Part shown: positions 47,668 through 58,618 of the stretch, piece by piece
How positions within the stretch are numbered: position 1 is the stretch's first letter
Layout of the letters: each line of letters opens with the position of its first letter
NCBI GenBank assembly: GCA_940671915.1
Contig: CALNVZ010003433.1
Coordinates: forward strand, 31,954,546 to 32,018,545
Direction: 5' to 3'
Length of the DNA stretch: 64,000 nucleotides
Source of the DNA: Paracentrotus lividus
Taxonomy: Eukaryota > Echinodermata > Echinoidea > Camarodonta > Echinidae
Position numbers and translations under genes: made by a program
The notes under the pieces: model-generated
The model's input: the letters and a program-made list of their open reading frames with translations, nothing else
Told to the model about the DNA's origin: nothing
The model's database searches: none

Positions 47668-47798
47668 TTAAACATTCCACAGGATAGCGACTAGAAGAGC
47701 CAGTAGGCCGATCAGAAGGAGCCACCATTTGGACATACCCACCCCTTGATCATGTTGATTCAATGGATGCAGTTCACGGTCGGCCGGGATAAATACAC
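47668..47798 (-). CDS. Terminal exon encoding a hydrophobic C-terminal tail anchor
   Basis: Minus strand: the acceptor CTATCTGTGTAG ends at 47799. The frame runs VFIPADRELHPLNQHDQGVG then MSKWWLLLIGLLALLVAILW, then Asn-Val and TAA. A single hydrophobic stretch of about 17 residues ends two residues before the stop, the layout of tail-anchored membrane proteins. Acceptor phase (needs one incoming base) fits the Death-domain exon exactly. A chance open frame of this length is possible, but acceptor, transmembrane span and stop in proper order make it credible. Confidence 0.5.
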
Positions 47799-50700
47799 CT
47801 ACACAGATAGCAAAATACAAGGAAAAGTTAAATTTTCCACGCTTAATATGACGAGCTTTACATCTCGGACAAGTGAATTGGTAAAGATAGCTCGATGTGC
47901 ATGGAGATAATTGTCAATGGCATGTTTTGTAGACAAAGGAGTTCAAAGAGGAAAAAAATATAACACGCAGAGGCGTCGCGCGTCGATCCGCCAAGACAAG
48001 ACAATTTCGGGGTGCGAAAATATAATTTTGCCGAATAATGATCAATGTTATCACATATTTATCTACCCCTCTCCACTTTTACATTACATTCTCTTCCTGT
48101 TCTCTATCTAAAACTTCTCTCTTTTTTTTTCCCCTTTTTTTTTTTTTTTTTTTTTTATCTCTTTCAATACTGGAATCAAAATTACACACCGAAATGATAT
48201 CAAAAAAATGCGAAAAAATGTTAACAAAACAATGATGTAAATGTGCAATTTCATTTTATTACAGAAATCCAAGAATGTATCATTTGGAGTGCATTTCAGC
48301 TCGAGAAAAATTATTTATCATAGTACACATGAAACAACAAACAAACATCAATTTGTCTTAAAGTGTAAGATTCTCTAATTTCAGCATACATTAATAATAA
48401 TAATAATAAATAATAATATAGAGTATTTCTTAAGCGCTGTCTCCACATTAATCATGTGCTCAAAGCGCTGGAGAGAGGAAAAACTTACATGGAGAGGATG
48501 GTGATACATATATCAAAATAAATGAACACGTAATGAAAGAAAATGATTGGAAACTACTTGAAGGCAATTTTGAACAGATGAGATTTGAGTGCAGTTTTGA
48601 GACATTCAGCATTTGTAATATTACGAATGTGTTGTGGCAATTGGTTCCACAGAAAAGGACCAGCATGTGCAAAAGAACGATCCCCCCATGATTTCTTAGA
48701 TTTTGGAACAACAAGTAATTTCGAGTCTGAAGATCTTAGACGTCGAGGAGGATTGTAAGGTATCAACAATTTAACATTATACTCAGGGGCAGATCCATGT
48801 ATACAATGAAAAACTAGCAATAACAACTTAAATACAATACGATATTCGATAGGTAACCAATGAAGTGAGGACAAAATTGGAGTTATTTTGGTCTGAAAAC
48901 AGAAACCCATGATATGATATGATATACTAAATAATAAAAAGCCTGAAATGAGAAGGTATAAAGGCCTGAAATATCATCTCATGAGCGTATCTGCAGAAAT
49001 CATTATGCTTTACCATCGCTGATCATGGCAAAAGCATATGACCATCATATGAGTTATTATAAAGTCTGTTATCAAATAAAATGGTATTAGTGGGAAACTT
49101 TTTTTGTTGTACGAAGATTAGTCACAATCTGGTAATGTTTGGTATATCCAAAAAAACTAGAAAAATAAGCTTTCTTGAGATATTAGTTTTCTACAATAAA
49201 ATTTCATTTTTCGCACGACATGACATAGATTTCGGACACAAACCCCCAAATGACAGTGACAGAATAATGGGCTTGTCGTCGCACAAAAATTAGCATAACT
49301 TTTCCTCTACACTGGAAAATTATTTGAAATAAATTGTATTAGCAAGAAAAATACCTTGTCTTTAATTTGATAATATATACACATAACATTTGAAAAGATT
49401 TCATACCTAATATATTTAACCCCAATTGTCCCATTACCAGCCCATCTAAATTAGTACAAGACCGAGAATGTATGTTATAAAGAATTAACATCAAAATCCT
49501 TAAACAGAAATTGATATATGACGTATGCATGCACATTGTATTTTAACAAACATTCTAAATTAACAAAACTACTGGTATTCAAGGTGAAATAGTTATTTCT
49601 AATACAGCCTGTAGGACATTACCCTTTTTGTACTATTTCAATAATTTAAAATATAGGATAAATTGGGGTAAGTGGGACAGTAGGCTAATACCCTTTTCAT
49701 ACTGCTATTTCTTAACCCCGTACTATCCTTAACCCCATACTATCCTTAACCCCGTACTATCCTTTTTTGCTTTCAGACTGTGTTTCTTAACCCCATACTA
49801 TTTGCTTAGCCGGGGTTAAGAAATTCAATGCTTTTCACACTGGGTATTCCTTAACCCCAGACTATTTGCTGGATCATGAATATTAATGATTTCATTCTCT
49901 TTCTTTATGTTCTTCATTGTTTTTCTCTCTCTCCTCATGTTATTCGATGTTTTCTATCTTTCCTTTTGGTTTTTATTGTTTTTCTCATTTGGCTTGTGTT
50001 AATTATTCCCTGTTTTTTCCTTATGTTATTCATTATTTTATCTCTCTTTCCTTATGCTATTCATTGTTTTTCTATCTTTCCTTAGCTTATTCATTATTTT
50101 ATCTCTCTTTCCTAATGTTATTCATTGTTTTATCTCTCTTTTATTATGTTATTCATTGTTTTGATTTCATTCTCTTTCTTTCTGTTCTTCATTGTTTTTC
50201 TCTCTCTCTCTCCTCATGTTATTCTATGTTTTCTATCTTTCCTTTTGTTATTCATTGTTTTTCTCTTTTTCCTTGTGTTAGTTATTCCCTGTTTTTTCCT
50301 TATGTTATTCCTTGTTTTTTCTCTTTTTCCTTATGTTATCCCTTGTGTTTTCTCTTTTTCCTTGTTTTTCTATCTTTCATTATGTTATTCATTGTTTTTC
50401 TCTTTTTCCTTATGTTATTGTTTTTCTATCTTTCCTTATGTTATCCATTATTTATCTCTCTTTCCTTATGTAATTCATTGTTTTTCTATCTTTCCTTATC
50501 CTTTTCATTATTTTATCTCTCTTTCCTAATGTTATTCATTGTTTTATCTCTTTTATTATGTTATTCATTGTTTTTCTCTTTTTCCTCATTGTTATTCATT
50601 GTTTTCTCTTCTTTTTTTTGTATATTCATTGTTTTTCTCTTTTTTCCTTATGTAATTCATTGTTTTTCTCTTTTTCCTAATGTCTTCATTGTTTTCTCTT

Positions 50701-53700
50701 TTTTCCTTATGTTATTCATTGTTTTTCTCTTTACTTGTGTTATCAAGTTTACGAATAATTATGCATATTCATGACCACATTTTCATTGATTGGCTAATGC
50801 TTAGCCCCGCTTTTCCTTAGCACGGTTTGGTTTCACACTGCAGCTCTTAGCACCGCAATTGCCCGGCTAACTCCGCAATTACCCGGCTAACCCTGCTTTT
50901 TAGCAGGGCCAGATAGTACCGTAATATTTACCGTGCTAGCCTACTTCGGTAAAACGCAGTCTAAAACCGAAGCTTGCTAAGCTTAACCCCAGGAAATAGG
51001 TGGTACTAAGGCCCCCCTTATTTTATAATAATAATAATAGTCAATTTGTAGAGCGCAGAAACTACTCAACAAATGTATATATTCTAATGCGCTATTTAGG
51101 AGCTTCTGATATGCTTGTAATTAATTAAATAGATGTGTTTTAAGTTTAGATTTGAAGCTACTAATTGATGTTGCTTTCCTGACTTCAAGAGGTAATTCAT
51201 TCCATAGTTTGGGTCCAGCACAAGCAAAAGCTCGATCACCCAGTGTCACCTTTGTTTTGACCGATGGGGTCAGTAAAAGCAGAGAATCCCTTGAACTGCG
51301 CAAGTTGCGACCGTGTTGATTGACTTTGTACCTTAACAATTCTGTGATGTAGACAGGAGCTTGACCATGAAGTGCTTTATATACAATTAGTAGGATCTTG
51401 AATGTTATTCTCTTGCGTATTGGTAACCAATGTAAGTTCCTTAAAATAGGCGTGATACGTGTATACTTTGTACATCCACAAATTAGCCTTGCACAGGTGT
51501 TTTGAACCCGTTGTAATTTCAGTATTTGAGAGTCGGGGATTCCATACAGTAGACCATTACAGTAGTCTAACTTGTTAGTAATGCATGCATGAACAATCTC
51601 TTTAGTAACGTCATTGTCTAGATATATAATTTTGATTATGTATATTCTAATGATATTGAAGACACTGCAGATAGCTCTGTATGTTCCTCGAAATCGGAAA
51701 CGTCTATACAATTTAAATATCTTAATGATAAAGGTCTCAAATTTGTACATTTAAACATTCGTAGCCTTCTACGTAACTTAGATGAAATCAAATTATTTTT
51801 GCAGAGTAACCAAGTACACATCATTGCTTTTAACGAAACCTTTTTGGATGAAACAATATTTGATAGTGAAGTAAGTATCGATAATTTTCAATTAATTCGC
51901 AAAGATCGGAATAGACATGGAGGTGGAGTGGCAATATATATCCATAACTCTTTAAGTTTTGAATTTATCGATTATAATGTAACGAATTCATTAGAGATAC
52001 TTCCGATCTTAGTTCGGCCAAAGTTTTCTAATCCGATTATTTTTCTTAACTGGTATCGTCCTCCAAATTCTAACATTGAGAAAATTCGGGGAATATTTGG
52101 TCAGTTCTTAAGTCATTATTACCCAATAACAACATTAACTCTGTTTTTAAAAATGATAGAGAAAAATTAATTGAACAAAGCGAATGCTTTAATGATTATT
52201 TTGCAAATATTGGAAAAAGATTATCATCAAATATACCTGTCTCTCGTGAGCCTGTCTTAGGGAATATCTATTCTCAATCCTGCTTTTACTTCAAACCAGT
52301 GACCGAAGAAGATGTTTTACGTGAAATTAAGTTGTTAAAAAATACCCTGCTCATTGGCATTTGATGGTATTGCCGGCCAAATAATGGAAAATGGCTGGCT
52401 GCCCAATTATTCTTGATTCGTTTGTCTTTTACTTATATGTATACGTAATTCAACTAATGGGGCTTATGATTGGTTGTATAGGGATAGAATTTATTTACGT
52501 AAAGAATTTGAAGAGAGGATAAATATAATAAGTTTAGAAGATTATGAACGTATTAAGGAAATCTGATAATATACACGTTAGAAAGGGATGAAAGTAAGAA
52601 AAGAATTGTCATGAATATACCTTTGTAAAGTAATATTTAGACAATGGGGATTCAAGAAAATTTACTCAAAAATGCCTCTTAATATTCATTGGGATTGTAT
52701 AACTTAATAATTCATAGATATTTTGATACTAGAAAAAAGACTTGTTAATAGCTAATCAATTAAGCACAGGAGAAACACTTTTCGTACAAGTGGAAATTAA
52801 TCTTGAAAAGAAAACTATTCATATATCGTATAAAACTATAAATTACACTGTTGTAATTCTGTGTTTTAAATGAAGGGGGACGGGGTATGAGGAAGTATAC
52901 GCATGTAAATTTTGGGCAAAGATTTTAGACAAATATAGCTGGAGCTCTATCTGATGAAGTTATTTAGTCATAAGATATATATAATATTTTGCATATGCTG
53001 TCCTAAACTAATGAACTTTAGAACTGTGGCAAAAGTCACTAAGATAACAATTTATTTTTTTTAATAAATGTCAATAAGGTAAAAAGTGGCAATAAGATAT
53101 CTTAAATTCTTCTGGCCGCAATTTAGACAATGCAAATGGATATATCAGATTACAAAGATATCTTGTGTGTATAAGCTGCAATAAATCATTCATCTCTGGA
53201 GCTTGTGGGAAGAGAGAGATGACGAGTCGAGTGTAGGTCTCGAAAAATAACATGGTGTGCGGATTAGAACGACACACCATACTATAATGAATTTGAAAGA
53301 CGACCTTTCATGAGAGAGGTAGATCCACCGTTCTCACTGTGGGCCATACGCACGTGGCTATGTACACCGCTAAATTATGTGGATCGAGGCTGTTGTTGGT
53401 GGACGTTATTGTTATCAGGTCTCAGCACACTAACCGTTATAGGGTCCGTCATCATACAAATCGTCCATTAGGTGATGTTACATACCTGCCTCTACACCGG
53501 TTCCATCGGCCGTGGCCATGTCGCTGCTTCTATGCTTACATAGGGTTCTGTGAAAGGTTTGTAGTATTCGCCCTTAGGGCATACCTCAATCATAACATTC
53601 GGCGGGCCATCCGAGCGAGTGAAACAGAAGACAATTAATCATGGGTGAGCAGTAATTTTTGGAACAGGTCCACTTCGATACTTTCTGACCTCATCCCTCG

Positions 53701-56700
53701 TGATCCGAGTCAAGTTCGCATATTCAAGAATGTTATTTGCATCGTTCGCTGAATCCGGTGGAGGAAACACGGGAGTCACCCGGCGAAGAAAACCGAATAT
53801 TTCTTTTTTTCCTGTCAGAGAGAGCGGTAAGGTAGGTGGCCAAGCGAAGAAGAATAACAAAGCACCTGTGTCTGACAGTAATGAAGGACGGTCAGGCCGC
53901 GGTACTCGAACGCTGTAGTACTAGGATCTGGTTATAAGACTCATCCGGTAAGAACGATACAGATCCCGAGATGTAATAATGCAGTGAAAAATGTCTCATA
54001 TGGTGATTGTTCCGGTGCCTGGTTCGAAAAAGACCCTTGCCAGTGTTTGCAAATTTGGTTTTTTTCCGTGAACGGCGAGACCGTAATCATTAGTTTAAAT
54101 AAACTCAACGTGGCAGTTTGGGTTGACACCACCATTTGTAACGCATCCTTTGCTAATATAGAGGCGTATCAGGAATTGAACTTTGATCAAGGGGGTTAGG
54201 TTGATAAAAACGGTCAATGGTTTACAAATGAAACAATATTTTATGGATAGGTTATATTGCTGGGGTAATAGAAAATGCATTATAAGGGAAAAACATAGTG
54301 GATAAATTGATACTACGTGTTGCCATAACAGGTTTCTTGTGGCATAGCTAATTCTGAACGTGAGGTCATGACAAAGGGTTCTATCGTAAAGGATATTTCT
54401 AACAATCCAGGATGTAGTGAGTGGGTCCAGAGACGGATGTTTAATGGTGGTGGCCAAGTTAGGTGAAGCTATGTGAATCAAGGTAGCTTACATTTTATTT
54501 AATATACACGTTATATACGGTGCTGGCAGTGTGATTGACCAGCGAGGGGTGGGGGTAGATGATGAGGAGCGGTGGTAAAATTAGGCATGTTTGAAAAATT
54601 TTTTTTTTGTGTGCCTTCGGTCTATCCATGGAGGATGATGCTTTCAAAATCATGACTTCTTATATATACGGGGTAAGGGACCCAGAATGTCAAGGGTTGT
54701 CAATGTTTAGTTCATGTTCGCTTCCGATTATTGTTTGACAAGCAATTAAAAATAAAAAAAAAGCAATAAAAGAAAAGGAAGAGAAAATAAAAAAGGTTTT
54801 ATTAAGAGATTTCAACGGGGGTCTGCGCTAAAAAAAGGGTCTATGTAATTAAAAGGTATAGCTCATTTCGTAATACTTTTACGGGGTGCGCTAAGGGCAA
54901 CTTTTTTCAGCCACCCGCTGGAGTCCGGTGGCTTTGTTGAAGGTTCATATATACAGAGATTTCAGTCATGTCGACGATTTAGGCCAGCACGCAAAAAATA
55001 TAATTCTGAGTCAGGAAAGTTAATGAGTAAATACTAACTATATCCGATATTATGGGAATTGTTCCTTCATGGATAGTCAGACAATCAATAATTCCGTGGG
55101 TGGGAAGGAGGGTGGGGGGGGATTTGGGGGGGGGTAGTTGGCAGGGGAAGGGGGTGAGAGGGAGAGAAGGGGAGTTGGATAGGCGAAAAGCGGGGGGTTG
55201 GGGTTAATGTTGGTTGGGTGCAGAGGTGGGCTGGGGGGGCGCCGGGTACTGGATGTACTGGAGGAGGTAGATTAAAAAATTGGGTGGTACAATTTATTAT
55301 GCTCTTTCGATTATGCCGGAATATGTGGTATACGACTCAGCAAGTAAAAAATACATAAATCAATTACAAAAATTACAAAATAGGGCAGGTCGTATTATCT
55401 TAAAGGTTAAACCGCTTCATTATACTTCTAATTAACAGATACATAATAGGCTTGAATGGATGTCTCTACAATCCAGAAGAAATTTGCATATTAATACAAT
55501 TGTTTTTAAATGTTTACATAATATGGCACCTTTGTATCTAACCGAATCTTTCCAATTTTGCAACTATGTGTATAATCTCAGATCTAAAGGCAATGTTACT
55601 ATTCCAAAACCCAATACAGAATCTTGCCGAAGAATGTTTTTATACAGAGGATCAAAAAAATACAATGAAATACCATCTAACATTAAATTGGTAAATAACT
55701 TAAACACATTTCTTAGATTTTTGCTTTCAACAACCACATATGGCTGTGATCTTTAATTGAGAAGTTGGTTTCACCGGGGGGGGGGGGGTAATAGGGTTCT
55801 ACTGATATCCAATGTTTTTAACTTATTTTAGCCGCTTTATAGTATGTTTAATTGTTAAATTGTTCCTTATTAGACTTTGTAGTATATAATATATACACTC
55901 AGTTTAAGTTTCTATGTTTTATGTTTAACTGGACCCCGAGGAAGACCAGTACCATTTTAATTTTGTTGTTGATCGGGATATCTAGCCATTCTATTTCATA
56001 CCTTATTCCATTACCTTACTGTGTATATTTCACTCGTATATATTATATTTGAATTATGTTTTTTTTTTTTTTTATATATTGTTATTTTTTTTATATTGTT
56101 GAATGGAAAATAAATACAATACAATACAATATTTCCGAATACGTCGGAGGTTATAGATCATGTAGTATGCTGATTTACAAACATTAGTGACATACTCTCT
56201 CATATTCCACTGCGCATCGAACTGTACTCCGAGATTCCTTGCCTTAATGGATGGTTGTATTACAGAATCTCCAACTTTTACACCATGTATGTTAAGTTTG
56301 GATGTCTGCTTAGCTGTACCAACTATCATTAGTTCAGTTTTACTATCATTTAGCATCAGCCTTTTTTGCAACATCCATCCACGTACATAGTCAACTCATG
56401 TTTCTAGAAGAGATATACATTGTTCTTGAGCATGTTCATTGGTACTGAAAGACACATAGAGCTGTGTGTCATCAGCATAACAATGACATGATATCTTGGG
56501 GAAATTTGTTTGAACATTTGAAATGAGATTAGCAGTGTAAATAACAAGGGACCCAATCGAGAACCCTGTGGATCGCCAAAAGGCACCGGGAATTCTTCAG
56601 AGAGAACATCATCTATTTTGATTTGTTGATGTCTGTTCACCAAGTACGACTCTATCCATTTGAGAACATGACCATCCATACCGAAACAACTCTTTAACGT

Positions 56701-58583
56701 TTCTAGTAAGCATGAATGATCTATGGTATCAAATGCACTACTCTGGGGTTAAGGATTTTAACTGCAGTCTGAAAAGCAAAAGCATATAAGTGGGACACTT
56801 TGGGGGAATTGCATATATGCATATTATTAAGACCTGCCTTAGTGGAGGAACTATTTTAGCGTGAATAAACATACATCTAGCAACCAATTGCATGCCTGTT
56901 TCGAAAAAATTGACAGTTATCGGAAAATATAATCGTTAAAAATCTGTAACATCTCACGTTTTGACATAAAACGATTGCCACCTATAGCTAATTTTGAAAA
57001 TACAAACGTATGCAAACTTGTCTTTGTGTTTCCCAGATCTCTTTTGTTTTTAGGGGTAACGTGGCATTGAAATTGTTCACAAAATAAATTTTAAACTAGA
57101 AAACATATAAAATGAAAAAAAAAATAAACAAAAGACTTAAAGTAATTGTTTTGACTAACTGTCCCACTTACCCCATATGCTTGGGGTAAGTGGGTCGCGC
57201 CAATTCCAACAGTATTTTAATGTATAAATAAAGTTTGCGAAGATAGATCTTCACTCAATTCAATTCAATTCATATTTATTTAACCATCAGTAAAACATAC
57301 GATATAAAACATACAATGCATAATAATTGAACATATAAAACATAATGGTTAGGACCCTTCTATATCACAGATCACTGCATGTATTACCCCAATTTGACGG
57401 CCAAGGGGTAAGTTGAACAATGGAGTAATAATGATTAATATTGTCACTTTGACTTTCATTTTTTAATTTTTTTTACCAAAACATTTCTGAAACATTTATA
57501 TCTAAATAAACTACAAAATGAGATATATGATTGCTTTAAAAAGTTTGTTTTTATAAATAAGGTAAATATAGGTAAATTTTCAAGTGTCCCACAGGTTTTA
57601 TTAAACAGGGCACTGATATTGTTGAATCTAAAAAAACCATGTCTTTTCGAGTAAGCTCAATGGTTGACTTGGCAATTTCTGTTTCTATTATGTTATATGG
57701 TATTATAATATTTTTGTTAAATTATTGGCATATTTTATTACCTATTCAGGATTGATTCAAGTTTATGAAACAAATAATAACAACAATGGTCATTAAGTAA
57801 GTGAAAATCATTACAAACATGAAATAGTAGAATATAGATAAATACAAAAAAATATATATACATCATCGAATTACACCTATTATTACCCAGATTAGCAATA
57901 CATGATCAGCATGATCAGTGACGGATCCAGGCGGGGTACGGGGGAAGCGATAACCACTCATTGACTGTACATGTTAAAAACGGAAAACTTCGGCAGCTAA
58001 CACACCTCCTCAACAGGCCTGGCGCCCCCTTTATTTTCAAACACTGCATCCGCCACTTGAATGTACACAGTAACTCCTCCTAGTTGTTGCTTGCAGCTTG
58101 TATGAATGCTTATACTTTGCCATCAACTCTCCAGGCCAGCCTAACACAGGCGACTACGAATCTGTGGATGATATCAATAAGAAAGTAAAGACATGATAAG
58201 ATTTAAAATTAATAATTTTGTGTAAATGACCTTAAAACAATAATACCTTTAATTATTCTGGATTTTGATTTTCTTAGTTCACATTCAATTTTCAAGTCAA
58301 GCATAATTATTCGAATAGTCTATGATTCATGCACCTGTTATACAGAGTGAGCAAAAAAAATGTCCCCCCATTTTGAAGATGCCTTGTTTGAAGCATGAAC
58401 ATTTAATCATATGTATCATGATATATCTTGCTATATAGAATCATCCTCCAAGCATTTGTTGACACCCTTCTCATTTGGATCTTTGCACGGATGACTGTGT
58501 AACAGACAATCTTCAGAAGATGGTAAAATCTCACCTGCACCAAATAGATGGATGAAGATTCAAAACAATGTTGACAGAAATTG

Positions 58584-58618
<35 letters not shown>

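Larger units (their letters stand above)
51626..56131 (+). mobile_element. Second LINE, plus strand, inserted into the CR1-like LINE
   Basis: It begins at 51626 within an ATAT site and ends in a short (ACAAT)n-like tail at 56112-56131. Recognisable parts are an N-terminal endonuclease (51640-52170), a linker and start of the reverse transcriptase (52165-52385), and the C-terminus (55312-55756). The middle, about 52.4-55.3 kb, is not LINE sequence I recognise, so a deletion or further insertion occurred. Confidence 0.65.
51025..56742 (-). mobile_element. CR1-like LINE, 5'-truncated, split by another LINE
   Basis: Minus-strand reverse transcriptase starts at 56742 (SAFDTIDHSCLLETL). It runs through FGDPQGSRLGPLLF and, with a frameshift, CYADDTQLYVSF to NLRRIRKY at about 56132. 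It resumes at 51625 with LDNDVTKEIVHACITNKLDY and ends near 51121, with an AAT tail at 51030. The protein frame continues across the two pieces (K-Y then L-D), so the 4.5 kb between was inserted later. Confidence 0.8.
49666..57162. mobile_element. Outer DNA element (GGGGTAAGTGGGACA ends) hosting nested insertions
   Basis: GGGGTAAGTGGGACA at 49666 is inverse to TGTCCCACTTACCCC at about 57148-57162. AAGTGGGACA also occurs as a direct repeat at 49671-49680 and again near 56787, bracketing the inserted 7.1 kb. So an insert of about 7.1 kb seems to have entered this element with a 10-bp duplication. The ends resemble the TA-targeting family at 40267. Confidence 0.45.

Noticed and set aside
49917..50774. 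285-codon open frame rich in Phe, Leu, Ser and Tyr
   Set aside because: It follows a roughly 30-bp pyrimidine repeat and reads repeated YSLF/FYLS words; a second frame over the same DNA is also open. Composition artefact.
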